From the NCBI RefSeq assembly GCF_000731675.1, contig NZ_JMIT01000001.1, positions 1,549,526 through 1,613,525 of the forward strand: 64,000 nucleotides of DNA, in the 5' to 3' direction. The notes beneath the pieces were generated by a model. The model was not told the DNA's origin and searched no databases. It worked only from the letters and a program-made list of their open reading frames with translations. This document shows, piece after piece, positions 8,723 through 16,847 of the stretch; positions within the stretch are counted from its first letter, which is position 1, and every line of letters begins with the position of its first letter. Made by a program: the position numbers and the translations under genes. The stretch comes from Pseudomonas capeferrum (GTDB lineage Bacteria > Pseudomonadota > Gammaproteobacteria > Pseudomonadales > Pseudomonadaceae).

Positions 8723-9664
8723 CTACAACCCCACCCTCCCCCCATCAACCCGCTGCAACCGCTGACGTTCATAACGCGGATAAAGATGGCTGACACTGCG
8801 GATCAATTCATACCGGCTCAAGCTGATACCGGCAAACCGCTCGGGTATCGGGCTGCGGATCATCTCGACCATGTCATCCCCCCGCGCCGCACCCTCAAGC
8901 ATCAGACCATCGAGCCAGCCCAGGTAGTCGCGCATCTGCGCAAACGGCCGCGCATCGCTGGCCACCGGCCCGTGCCCGGGTACAACCACCTTCCAGGGCA
9001 AGGCTTGCAGGGTATCCAGGTCCTTGAGCCAAACCTCCAGCCCCGGGCTGTTGGGCGTGGTCAGAGCACGCTCATGGAACACCAGGTCACCCGCAAACAG
9101 CACGCCCGTCTGCTCATCGAAAATCGCCAGGTCAGCGCCGGTATGCCCGCCCAACGCCAACAGCCGCAGCCGGTGGCCGCCAACCTCATGAACGCCTGGT
9201 TCCAGCACTCGGGTCGGCAGCACCACCTCGGTGCCGCGCATCCAGTCGCCGACCAGGCGGTACATGTTCTCGGCCATGGCGTCGCCCTGCTGGCGCAAGA
9301 GCTCGCCAGTGCCTGCCAGGGCGCCAATCGGCACATCGGCAAACGCCTGGTTGCCTAGCACATGGTCGGGGTGGTGGTGGGTCAGCAGCAGTTCGACCAC
9401 CGGCTTGTCGGTGATCGCGGCAATGGCCTGGCGCAAGGCCTCGCCATAGCGTTTGGACGGCCCGCTGTCGATCACCACCACGCCGCAGTCGGTGACAATG
9501 AACGCCGTGTTGACGACATTGCCGCCATTGCCCTTGGCGAAATTGTCGGTGCTGCCCTCCAGCAACCAGGTGCCCTGCGCGATCTGCCGGGGCGTGAGGC
9601 GATAGTCCAGGTCGGCCCAGGCCGGCAGGCCCAGGCATAGCAGCAACAGCAAGGTCCAACGCAT
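8723..9664 (-). CDS. Quinoprotein relay system zinc metallohydrolase (SoxH-like)
   Basis: This metallo-beta-lactamase-fold protein has 313 aa from the ATG at 9664 and a Sec signal peptide (MRWTLLLLLCLGLPAWA). The zinc motif T-H-H-H-P-D-H is followed by later His and Asp ligands in GHTGADLAI and VPGHGPV. Homologues sit in PQQ dehydrogenase loci and were named from SoxH. They are thought to act with the SoxYZ-like carrier in a periplasmic relay, but the substrate is not known. An alternative start at 9709 would add 15 residues and overlap the upstream gene by 4 bases; the signal peptide favours 9664. Confidence 0.82.
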   Translation of the reverse strand: MRWTLLLLLCLGLPAWADLDYRLTPRQIAQGTWLLEGSTDNFAKGNGGNVVNTAFIVTDCGVVVIDSGPSKRYGEALRQAIAAITDKPVVELLLTHHHPDHVLGNQAFADVPIGALAGTGELLRQQGDAMAENMYRLVGDWMRGTEVVLPTRVLEPGVHEVGGHRLRLLALGGHTGADLAIFDEQTGVLFAGDLVFHERALTTPNSPGLEVWLKDLDTLQALPWKVVVPGHGPVASDARPFAQMRDYLGWLDGLMLEGAARGDDMVEMIRSPIPERFAGISLSRYELIRSVSHLYPRYERQRLQRVDGGRVGL

Positions 9665-9705
9665 GGCGGGCGCCTCGGGTCGGGGAATGAAAGCGAGCAA
9701 CACGC

Positions 9706-10476
9706 TCAACGAACGGTCGCCTCGAAGCGGTTGCCACTGTTGTCCTGCAACACCAGCCGGGTCAGCCCAGGGCCCTGGATATCGAAGCCCAGGTTGGGGT
9801 TTTCGCTGACCGCCGGGTACAGTTCCAGGCTGGCCAGGCGCTGGCCATCCGCGTCTTGCAACTCGGCATGGTTGAGGAAGAATTCGGGGATGCCGCTGAC
9901 CAGGCCGTTGTCCATCGGGTGGGCCACCTGCAAACGCAGGCGGCTGGTATCGCCTCGCGGGTAGCGACCGCCCAGCACTTCACCCAGGTGTTCCTCCCAG
10001 CCGGGCTGGCTGCGCACCACGCTGGGCGCCGTACAGCCTCCACCTGCAGCATCGATCAAGGTCGAGCCGACATGCCAAAGGCCGTCGCGGGTCAGCACCG
10101 CCGCACGCAGCGGCGTGGCCTGCTCAATGCGGATGCGCACCGACAGCCACGGCAGCACGCGCTCGCCCGGCTCGAAATCGACGATGCGCGGCAGCGGGTT
10201 GAGCTCGGCCCAGGCAATGATGCGTACCACCTCGCCGGTGAACGCCCGGGCGTCGATTTCCAGCGGCGCCTGGCGTGCGTCCTCGGCAAAGGGCGGCGCC
10301 AGCAGCTTGACCCGATCATCGAAGACGAAAGCGGCCTGCCCCAGCAACTGCTTGTGGTAGAAGTCCCACATCACCGACGGTACCGGGTCCGGGTGGGCAC
10401 TCGCTTCAGTGGCCAGGCCCTGCGCTGCCCAGGGCATCCAGCAGGCCAGCAGCATAGTCGTTCGCCAGTTCATCAC
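9706..10476 (-). CDS. Quinoprotein dehydrogenase-associated SoxYZ-like carrier protein
   Basis: This 256-aa exported protein fuses SoxY-like and SoxZ-like domains. The N-terminus (MMNWRTTMLLACWMPWAAQG) is a signal peptide. The SoxY half ends with G-G-G-C-T-A-P near residue 150, whose Cys corresponds to the carrier cysteine of SoxY, although the flexible GGCGG tail is modified. The SoxZ half follows from about residue 160, with A-H-P-M-D-N-G and a C-terminal beta-rich segment. Such fusions occur next to PQQ alcohol dehydrogenases; the cargo is unknown. It is 15 bases downstream of pedF and is followed directly by the metallohydrolase gene, so the three form an operon. Confidence 0.82.
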   Translation of the reverse strand: MMNWRTTMLLACWMPWAAQGLATEASAHPDPVPSVMWDFYHKQLLGQAAFVFDDRVKLLAPPFAEDARQAPLEIDARAFTGEVVRIIAWAELNPLPRIVDFEPGERVLPWLSVRIRIEQATPLRAAVLTRDGLWHVGSTLIDAAGGGCTAPSVVRSQPGWEEHLGEVLGGRYPRGDTSRLRLQVAHPMDNGLVSGIPEFFLNHAELQDADGQRLASLELYPAVSENPNLGFDIQGPGLTRLVLQDNSGNRFEATVR

Positions 10477-10491
10477 CTGCTCCTAGGGTTG

Positions 10492-10953
10492 TCACTCCTC
10501 GACGTGCACGCTGTCCAGGTAGGTGCGCACTGCCCACAGGGCTTCCTGGCTCAGGTAGTCGGCCATCTTTGGCATGTACACCCGCCCGTCACGCACCGCG
10601 CCGTGGCGCACCCGCTCGACAAACCACTCATCCCCTGCCTCGCCGACATCGAGCATGCGCAAATCCGGGGCGATGCCGCCGGACTTGGCTTCCAGGCCAT
10701 GGCAGGCAGCGCAGTTCTGGTTGTACGCCGAGGCGCCGATTTCCACGGCCTTGTCGTGCTCGGCGGAGGTACGGTACGGGTTGACCGCCGCCCAGCCGTC
10801 GCCGTCCAGGCTGACCCCGGCGTCCTTGATCGGGGTCAAGCCCTTGGTTTCCACTGCCTGGGGCACCACGTTGCCATGGGCCCAGGCCGTACCGGTCAGC
10901 AAAGCGCCGGTCAGCAGGCCTGTAGCGAGCAAGACGTTGCGTTTTGTTGTCAT
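10492..10953 (-). CDS. pedF: Cytochrome c550, electron acceptor of the PQQ ethanol dehydrogenase (PedF/ExaB-like)
   Basis: This 153-aa periplasmic c-type cytochrome has a signal peptide (MTTKRNVLLATGLLTGALLTG, cleavage after A-W-A). It has a single heme motif C-A-A-C-H near residue 85 and a distal Met ligand in V-Y-M-P-K-M. It takes electrons from the quinoprotein dehydrogenase and passes them to the oxidase chain. It is divergent from pedE, and the 251-base gap holds signals for both. The length and the N-terminal extension before the heme domain fit the ExaB family. Confidence 0.92.
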   Translation of the reverse strand: MTTKRNVLLATGLLTGALLTGTAWAHGNVVPQAVETKGLTPIKDAGVSLDGDGWAAVNPYRTSAEHDKAVEIGASAYNQNCAACHGLEAKSGGIAPDLRMLDVGEAGDEWFVERVRHGAVRDGRVYMPKMADYLSQEALWAVRTYLDSVHVEE

Positions 10954-11031
10954 TGTTATGCCCTCAAGTTGCACGCAAGGCCTCAACCACAGAGGCCGTG
11001 CCGCCATCTTAGAAACAGCCCGCAGGCGGCC

Positions 11032-11075
11032 GTATGCTGCTTTGGTGGCCGGGCCGTACTCCCTTGGTAGTAGGG
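11032..11075 (-). promoter_or_regulatory. Two-part upstream element in the pedF-pedE divergent region
   Basis: In the pedF orientation, CCCTACTACCAA (11075-11064) is followed by CCAAAGCAGCATAC (11045-11032), with a CTAC-to-GCAG spacing of 30-33 bases. It lies 79-122 bases before the pedF ATG and 130 bases or more before the pedE ATG. One activator site could therefore serve both genes. No second copy was found in the pedE orientation. Confidence 0.5.
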
Positions 11076-11204
11076 CTTGTGGCGAAGGGCCAAATGAGGT
11101 GCCGACCGGGAACTTTTCCCGGCAAGGGCGGGACTTTTTCCGTATCCCCGACAGCCGCCCCGCCCCACCCTGTGCAGGCCAAAACTCCACAGGGAACTGC
11201 AACC

Positions 11205-13100
11205 ATGACAATAAGATCGCTACCCGCCCTTTCCCCTCTGGCCCTGGGCGTGCGGGCCCTGCTGCTGGCCGGTAGCCTGGCCCTCTGCACGGCGGCCACG
11301 GCGGCCAGCGCGACCGCGGCACCGGCCGGCAAGAACGTGACCTGGGAAGACATCGCCAACGACCACCTGACCACCCAGGACGTACTGCAGTACGGCATGG
11401 GCACCAACGCCCAGCGCTGGAGCCCCTTGGCCCAGGTCAATGACCAGAACGTGTTCAAGCTGACCCCGGCCTGGTCGTATTCCTTCGGCGACGAGAAGCA
11501 GCGCGGCCAGGAATCCCAGGCCATCGTCAGCGACGGTGTGGTCTACGTCACCGGCTCGTACTCACGGGTGTTCGCCCTCGATGCGAAGACCGGCAAACGC
11601 CTGTGGACCTACAACCACCGCCTGCCGGACAACATTCGCCCGTGCTGCGACGTGGTCAACCGCGGGGCGGCGATCTACGGCGACAAGATCTACTTCGGCA
11701 CCCTCGACGCCCGCCTCATCGCCCTGGACAAGCGCACCGGCAAGGTGGTGTGGAACAAGAAGTTCGGCGACCACAGCGCCGGCTACACCATGACCGGCGC
11801 CCCGGTGCTGATCAAGGACAAGACCAGCGGCAAGGTGTTGCTGATCCACGGCAGCTCCGGCGATGAGTTCGGCGTGGTCGGCCAGCTGTTCGCCCGTGAC
11901 CCGGACACGGGCGAAGAAGTGTGGATGCGGCCCTTCGTGGAGGGCCACATGGGCCGCCTGAACGGCAAGGACAGCACGCCGACCGGCGACGTCAAGGCGC
12001 CGTCCTGGCCAGACGACGCCACCACCGAAACCGGCAAGGTCGAGGCCTGGAGCCACGGCGGCGGCGCCCCTTGGCAGAGCGCCAGTTTCGACGCCGAGAG
12101 CAATACCATCATTGTCGGCGCAGGCAACCCTGGCCCCTGGAATACCTGGGCGCGCACCTCCAAGGATGGCAACCCCCACGACTACGACAGCCTCTATACC
12201 TCGGGCCAGGTCGGCGTCGACCCGAGCACCGGCGAGGTGAAGTGGTTCTACCAGCACACGCCGAACGATGCCTGGGACTTCTCCGGCAACAACGAACTGG
12301 TGCTGTTCGACTACAAGGACAAGGACGGCAAGGTGGTCAAAGCCACCGGCCACGCCGACCGCAACGGCTTCTTCTACGTGGTGGACCGCAACAACGGCAA
12401 ACTGCAGAACGCCTTCCCCTTCGTCGACAACATCACCTGGGCCAGCCATATCGACCTCAAGACCGGGCGCCCGGTCGAAAACCCCGGCCAGCGTCCGGCC
12501 AAGCCGCTACCGGGTGAAACCAAGGGCAAGCCAGTGGAAGTCTCGCCGCCGTTCCTGGGCGGTAAAAACTGGAACCCCATGGCCTACAGCCAGGACACCG
12601 GCCTGTTCTACATCCCCGGCAACCAGTGGAAAGAGGAGTACTGGACAGAGGAGGTGAACTACAAGAAGGGCTCGGCCTACCTGGGCATGGGTTTTCGCAT
12701 CAAGCGCATGTATGACGACCACGTCGGCACCTTGCGCGCCATGGACCCGAGCACCGGCAAGCTGGTCTGGGAGCACAAGGAGCACCTGCCGCTGTGGGCC
12801 GGCGTACTCGCGACCAAGGGCAACCTGGTGTTCACCGGCACGGGCGACGGCTTCTTCAAGGCCTTCGACGCCAAGACGGGCAAGGAGCTGTGGAAGTTCC
12901 AGACCGGCAGCGGCATCGTCTCGCCGCCGATCACCTGGGAACAGGACGGCGAGCAGTACATCGGCGTGACCGTGGGCTACGGCGGCGCCGTGCCGCTGTG
13001 GGGCGGCGACATGGCCGAGCTGACCAAGCCGGTGGCCCAGGGCGGCTCGTTCTGGGTGTTCAAGATCCCGAGTTGGGACACCAAGACCGCTCAGCGTTGA
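11205..13100 (+). CDS. pedE: PQQ-dependent ethanol/alcohol dehydrogenase, calcium type (PedE/QedH/ExaA)
   Basis: This 631-aa periplasmic quinoprotein is an eight-bladed propeller. It has a long signal peptide up to about residue 34 and the vicinal disulfide cysteines Cys147-Cys148 in [11 protein letters not shown]-motif repeats include [11 protein letters not shown]. The catalytic Asp358 lies in [10 protein letters not shown]. Two residues later is Ser360, where lanthanide-dependent enzymes (PedH, XoxF) carry an extra metal-binding Asp, so this is the calcium form. It oxidises primary alcohols and aldehydes and passes electrons to PedF. I chose the ATG at 11205 because it begins a signal peptide; the frame extends upstream without one. 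Confidence 0.95.
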   Translation: MTIRSLPALSPLALGVRALLLAGSLALCTAATAASATAAPAGKNVTWEDIANDHLTTQDVLQYGMGTNAQRWSPLAQVNDQNVFKLTPAWSYSFGDEKQRGQESQAIVSDGVVYVTGSYSRVFALDAKTGKRLWTYNHRLPDNIRPCCDVVNRGAAIYGDKIYFGTLDARLIALDKRTGKVVWNKKFGDHSAGYTMTGAPVLIKDKTSGKVLLIHGSSGDEFGVVGQLFARDPDTGEEVWMRPFVEGHMGRLNGKDSTPTGDVKAPSWPDDATTETGKVEAWSHGGGAPWQSASFDAESNTIIVGAGNPGPWNTWARTSKDGNPHDYDSLYTSGQVGVDPSTGEVKWFYQHTPNDAWDFSGNNELVLFDYKDKDGKVVKATGHADRNGFFYVVDRNNGKLQNAFPFVDNITWASHIDLKTGRPVENPGQRPAKPLPGETKGKPVEVSPPFLGGKNWNPMAYSQDTGLFYIPGNQWKEEYWTEEVNYKKGSAYLGMGFRIKRMYDDHVGTLRAMDPSTGKLVWEHKEHLPLWAGVLATKGNLVFTGTGDGFFKAFDAKTGKELWKFQTGSGIVSPPITWEQDGEQYIGVTVGYGGAVPLWGGDMAELTKPVAQGGSFWVFKIPSWDTKTAQR

Positions 13101-13104
13101 TCCC

Positions 13105-13133
13105 TGCGGGGCGCGGCCAGCCCGCGCCCCGCA
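13105..13133 (+). terminator. Perfect GC-rich stem-loop after pedE
   Basis: A 12-bp perfect stem (TGCGGGGCGCGG / CCGCGCCCCGCA) with a 5-base loop begins 5 bases after the pedE stop. No U run follows. It may partly terminate or protect the abundant pedE mRNA and reduce read-through into the pentapeptide gene 64 bases downstream. Confidence 0.55.
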
Positions 13134-13164
13134 ACAGCCCTCCTTTCGCCGAGAGCCTTTTGCC

Positions 13165-13824
13165 ATGAACTACCTGCCTTTTGCCCTGCTGCTGGCCCTG
13201 ACACCTGCCCTGGCCGCGAACGCCGACGACGATGGCAACGATACCCCCTTGACCGTCAACGGCTGTGTCATCGCCGAAGCGAGCCAGTGCCCGGGGGCCA
13301 ATCTGCGTGGCGCCAACCTGGCCAACCAGGACCTGCGCAAGATGAACCTGGCCGGCGCCGACCTGCGCGAGGCCGACCTGCGCCATGCCCAGCTGGACCT
13401 GGCCAACCTGGAAAAAGCACGCTTGCAGGGCGCCAACCTGACCCGCGCCAGCCTGCAGCAGAGCAACCTGCGCTTGGCAGACCTGAGCCATGCCCGGCTC
13501 ATTGCCATTCAAGGCTGGGGCCTGTTCGCCCAAGGTGCGCAGTTTGAAAGTGCCGACCTGAGCGCTGCGTACCTGCAGTTCGCCAGGCTTTCTGGGGCGA
13601 AGATGCACCAGACCAACCTGCAGGCGGCGGACCTGGAGATGGCCTGGCTGAGCAAGGCAGATCTGCAAGGGGCCAAGCTTGGCGATGCCAACCTGCAGGA
13701 AGCCAAGTTTGGCCAGAGCAACCTGGCAGGGGCCGACCTGCGCGGGGCGCGGCAGCATTATGGGAATTTCCAGGAGGCGAATATGGAGGGGTGTGCGGGG
13801 TGTCCTGAGACTTGGGATAAATGA
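13165..13824 (+). CDS. Exported pentapeptide-repeat protein of the quinoprotein locus
   Basis: This 219-aa protein has a signal peptide (MNYLPFALLLALTPALAANA). About 30 tandem pentapeptides of the A-(D/N)-L-x-x form follow from residue 45 to 205, for example GANLRGANLANQDL and AGADLREADL. Such repeats fold as a right-handed quadrilateral beta helix. Two Cys near the start and a C-x-x-C near the end may form disulfides. Its position directly after pedE suggests a periplasmic accessory role; the molecular function is not known. Confidence 0.85.
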   Translation: MNYLPFALLLALTPALAANADDDGNDTPLTVNGCVIAEASQCPGANLRGANLANQDLRKMNLAGADLREADLRHAQLDLANLEKARLQGANLTRASLQQSNLRLADLSHARLIAIQGWGLFAQGAQFESADLSAAYLQFARLSGAKMHQTNLQAADLEMAWLSKADLQGAKLGDANLQEAKFGQSNLAGADLRGARQHYGNFQEANMEGCAGCPETWDK

Positions 13825-13844
13825 GTTGGGGTGTTCGCCGTGGG

Positions 13845-13872
13845 GTTTTTAGCGCCTGTGAGATCGAGCGCC
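13845..13872. repeat. REP-family half element
   Basis: The string GTTTTTAGCGCCTGTGAGAT, continuing CGAGCGCC, sits between the convergent pentapeptide and response-regulator genes. It matches the left half of the REP family seen at 1180 and 20752, but the GC-rich palindrome is replaced by AAACCTATC, so it looks truncated. Confidence 0.6.
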
Positions 13873-13943
13873 AAACCTATCAAGCCGAACGCTTGGGGCC
13901 TGCCAGATTTTTTGTGTGCCCCCCACAATCCTCATCCCCACCC

Positions 13944-14582
13944 TCACCCCGCCACCCTCACCACCCCCATGTCGATTCCCAGATGCACCAGCTCGGCATG
14001 GGAACTGACTTGCAACTTGCTCTTGAGCAACGTCAGGTGGTTGGACACAGTCTTGGCGCTGATGCACAACTGCTCGGCAATCACCCGCATCGGTGTGCCC
14101 TTGGCCAGCATCACGAAAATCTCCATTTCACGCTGGGTCATGCGCCGCATGCGCGGGTCGCTGGCGCTCTGTTGTGGGGTATACGCCAGCTGGGTGGCCA
14201 ACCCTTGTTCGATGTAGGCATGCCCGGCCAACACCCGCTGCACCGCCTCGATCAACACCTCGGGCGCCGCGCTCTTGGTCAGGTAACCCGAGGCCCCCGC
14301 ATCCAGCGCCTGGCGCACCAGGGGCAGTTCATCGTGCAGGCTGAAAAACAGCACCCGCAACTGTGGCAGGCGCTGGCGCAGGCGGCGGGTGGTTTCCAGG
14401 CCGCTGATGCCTGGCAGGCCAAAGTCCATGATCACCAGGTTCGGCACTTGCTCCTGAACCCGGGCCAGGGCCTCTTCGCCGCTGGCGGCCTCGCGCACCT
14501 GCAACGCCGGCAGCACTGCCCGCAGCAGACTGGCGTAACCTTGACGGACCACCGCGTGGTCATCGACCAGGACGATATTCAT
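13944..14582 (-). CDS. NarL/LuxR-type response regulator (PedR2-like)
   Basis: This 212-aa regulator has an N-terminal receiver, with acidic pair D-D-H at residues 7-9 and phospho-acceptor Asp in L-V-I-M-D-F-G-L-P. Its C-terminal LuxR-type helix-turn-helix starts at M-T-Q-R-E-M-E-I-F. The ATG at 14582 overlaps the kinase stop by ATGA, so the pair is co-translated. The equivalent pair in P. putida KT2440, PedS2/PedR2, controls the calcium/lanthanide switch between PedE and PedH. With no pedH here, the local target is probably pedE itself. Confidence 0.85.
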   Translation of the reverse strand: MNIVLVDDHAVVRQGYASLLRAVLPALQVREAASGEEALARVQEQVPNLVIMDFGLPGISGLETTRRLRQRLPQLRVLFFSLHDELPLVRQALDAGASGYLTKSAAPEVLIEAVQRVLAGHAYIEQGLATQLAYTPQQSASDPRMRRMTQREMEIFVMLAKGTPMRVIAEQLCISAKTVSNHLTLLKSKLQVSSHAELVHLGIDMGVVRVAG

Positions 14583-15316
14583 CAGACCTCCACGGGCATG
14601 TTCAGGGCCAGCGCCCAACCGGCACCCGGCCGGCTGAGGATGCGCAATTCGCCGCCCAGGCTGCGGGCGCGCTCGGCCATCGAATGCAGCCCCACCCCGG
14701 GGCGCTGGGGCTGGCATGCGCCGCAGCCGTTGTCGCGGATCAGCAGGCGCACGCCCTTGGCGCTGCGTTGCAGGCGTACCCGCACCTGGCTGGCGCCGGC
14801 ATGCCGGGCGACATTGGTCAACGCCTCCTGCAGCAACCGATACAAGTGCACCCGGCTTGCCCCACTCAGCGTCGGCAGGTGCTCAGCGACCCGCAGGCGG
14901 CAATCGATGCCCTGGCTGGCCTGCCATTGGCTTACCAACTGGCCGAAGGCTTCGGCCAGCGGTACCTGGTGCAAGGCCACCGGATACAGGTCGTGCACCA
15001 GCGCACGAAAGCCCTGCTGCAGGTGATCGCAATGGAGTGCCAGGGCCTGCGCGGTCTGCTCCACCCGCGCAGGCTGGTCGGCCACCCTGCGCAGCAGGCA
15101 GGCCTGGGCGCGGATGCCCGCCAGGTATTGCCCGAGGTCATCGTGCAGGGCCTGCGCCAGCCGTGTGCGCTCCTGCTCCTGCACCGCCAGCAGGGCCTGA
15201 GTCAGCTGGGCATTGGCGGCCTGGGCCTGGGCCAGCTCATCCAGCAACCCCCTGCCCCGGCGCACCGCCCAGCGGATCTGCAGCAACGGCAGAAGCAGCA
15301 CTTTGACCAGGCGCAT
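14582..15316 (-). CDS. HisKA_3-type sensor histidine kinase (PedS2-like)
   Basis: This 244-aa kinase has a short hydrophobic N-terminal stretch, a coiled coil, the dimerisation/phospho-acceptor motif A-L-H-D-D-L-G-Q and an HATPase with DNGCGA and GVGLHSMAERA. It lacks an obvious periplasmic sensor domain, so the signal is probably sensed in the cytosol or by a partner. It is translationally coupled to the response regulator. The divergent gene encodes the CXXCW protein, so the 247-base gap contains promoters for both. Confidence 0.85.
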   Translation of the reverse strand: MRLVKVLLLPLLQIRWAVRRGRGLLDELAQAQAANAQLTQALLAVQEQERTRLAQALHDDLGQYLAGIRAQACLLRRVADQPARVEQTAQALALHCDHLQQGFRALVHDLYPVALHQVPLAEAFGQLVSQWQASQGIDCRLRVAEHLPTLSGASRVHLYRLLQEALTNVARHAGASQVRVRLQRSAKGVRLLIRDNGCGACQPQRPGVGLHSMAERARSLGGELRILSRPGAGWALALNMPVEV

Positions 15317-15468
15317 AGGCGGTTCTCCTCAAGGGTTGCGCGCCCAGCCTGGGGTGCGCTGCTGCCCATCGTAGAACCGAGCACCCCCAGCGGATTTACT
15401 ACCTTGGTGCCGGGTAACCGCTACTTTCTGCATAGGCCCGCAACCCACTGGGGTCATCAGCCACGGCC

Positions 15469-15511
15469 AACTACTACTTTAGTACTGGCTTTGCTGTCTA
15501 TCGTCGCATTC
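15469..15511 (+). promoter_or_regulatory. Two-part upstream element of the CXXCW gene
   Basis: AACTACTACTTTA (15469-15481) is followed by CTATCGTCGCATTC (15498-15511), with a CTAC-to-GTCG spacing of 29-32 bases. This is the same layout as at pqqA, pedI and pedF, here on the plus strand and 53-95 bases before the ATG. A further related string, TTACTACCTTGG, lies near 15396. Confidence 0.45.
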
Positions 15512-15563
15512 ACAAAGCACCCCTGCTGGCATGTAATGGGCCTATAACAAAAAGGACAAAGCC

Positions 15564-16124
15564 ATGCCACGTGCCCTGCCCAGGCTGCCGCGCCCTTTGC
15601 TGGCGGCCCTTTCGCTGAGTCTGTCGCTGGGCGTCGCCCAGGCCGACACGACGCCGCTGTTCTCCGCCGAGGGCTATCGCACCGCCCTCTATCGCAGCCC
15701 GACCCCGCACCAGGTCGAGGGCGCCCAGGTTATCGATACCGCCACACTGCAGGGCCTGCTGGGGCAACAGCCCAGGCCGGTGCTGGTCGATGTCTATCGC
15801 CGGCAATGGCTGCAAGGGCGCTTCATCGAAGACCACCCCCACACCAACCTCCCCGGCAGCTACTGGCTGGCCAACACCGGTGACGGTGAGCTGAGCCCGC
15901 CCTGGCAAGCCTACTTCGCACGCCATCTGCAAAAAGCCACCGGCGGCCATATGGATCAACCGCTGGTCTTTTACTGCCGCGCCGATTGCTGGTTAAGCTG
16001 GAACGCGGTAAAACGCGCAGCGACCCTGGGCTATAAGAACCTGTATTGGTATCGCGATGGCCTGGACGCCTGGCAAAACGCCAAGCTGCCGCTGCAAGCC
16101 GCGCAGCCAGAGCCCTTTCCCTGA
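15564..16124 (+). CDS. PQQ-dependent catabolism-associated CXXCW-motif protein (rhodanese-like)
   Basis: This 186-aa exported protein has a signal peptide ending near A-Q-A-D. A rhodanese-like domain carries the hallmark F-Y-C-R-A-D-C-W-L-S-W-N-A-V-K-R near residue 137. Members of this family are found only near PQQ alcohol oxidation genes. The Cys pair and Trp may bind a ligand or act in redox chemistry, but the role is not established. An AAAAAGGA ribosome-binding site lies upstream. The ABC transporter genes that often follow it in other pseudomonads are absent here; erbR follows instead. Confidence 0.85.
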   Translation: MPRALPRLPRPLLAALSLSLSLGVAQADTTPLFSAEGYRTALYRSPTPHQVEGAQVIDTATLQGLLGQQPRPVLVDVYRRQWLQGRFIEDHPHTNLPGSYWLANTGDGELSPPWQAYFARHLQKATGGHMDQPLVFYCRADCWLSWNAVKRAATLGYKNLYWYRDGLDAWQNAKLPLQAAQPEPFP

Positions 16125-16181
16125 ACTGACCGCCTGCGAACGCGTGCCCGCCCCATCCAAGAACAACGAGGTGAAAAGGCC

Positions 16182-16847
16182 ATGTACAAAATTCTGATTG
16201 CCGACGATCACCCACTGTTTCGCGAAGCCATCCACAACGTCATCAGCGATGGTTTCCAAGGCAGCGAAGTCATGGAAACTGCCGACCTGGACAGCGCCCT
16301 GGCGCTGACCCAAGCGCATGACGACCTCGACCTGATCCTGCTCGACCTGAACATGCCAGGCATGCACGGCCTCAATGGCCTGATCACCTTGCGCAACGAA
16401 GCACCGACCACACCGGTGGTGATCGTCTCGGCCGAGCAGGAAAAACAGATCGTGCTGCAGGCCATCACCTATGGCGCCGTGGGGTTCATCACCAAGTCCT
16501 CGCCGCGCTCACAGATGATCGAAGCGATCGAGCAGATCCTCAACGGCAATGTCTACCTGCCCCCAGACATCATCCGCGCCCAGAAGCCCGGCACCAGCCG
16601 ACGCCTGAACGAGGCCCCGAGCTTCCCGCCGGAGATGCTCCAGGCCCTGACCCGCAAGCAACTGCTGGTACTGGAACGCATGACCAAGGGCGAGTCGAAC
16701 AAGCAGATCGCCTACACCCTGGATATCGCCGAAACCACGGTCAAGGCCCATGTCTCGGCGATTCTGCGCAAACTCAATGTGCACAATCGTGTACAGGCGA
16801 TCCTCAGTGCCGGCGATATCGACTTCGGCGACTACCTGCGCCGCTGA
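16182..16847 (+). CDS. erbR: LuxR-type response regulator ErbR/AgmR (PedR1-like)
   Basis: This 221-aa protein has a receiver with D-D-H near residue 8 and acceptor Asp in [11 protein letters not shown] LuxR DNA-binding domain begins at [10 protein letters not shown] and includes the recognition segment A-E-T-T-V-K-A-H-V. ErbR (AgmR) activates quinoprotein dehydrogenase and PQQ genes in pseudomonads, so it is the main candidate to bind the two-part elements found here. It ends inside the 3' end of the convergent kinase gene; the two reading frames overlap by 16 bases. Confidence 0.9.
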   Translation: MYKILIADDHPLFREAIHNVISDGFQGSEVMETADLDSALALTQAHDDLDLILLDLNMPGMHGLNGLITLRNEAPTTPVVIVSAEQEKQIVLQAITYGAVGFITKSSPRSQMIEAIEQILNGNVYLPPDIIRAQKPGTSRRLNEAPSFPPEMLQALTRKQLLVLERMTKGESNKQIAYTLDIAETTVKAHVSAILRKLNVHNRVQAILSAGDIDFGDYLRR

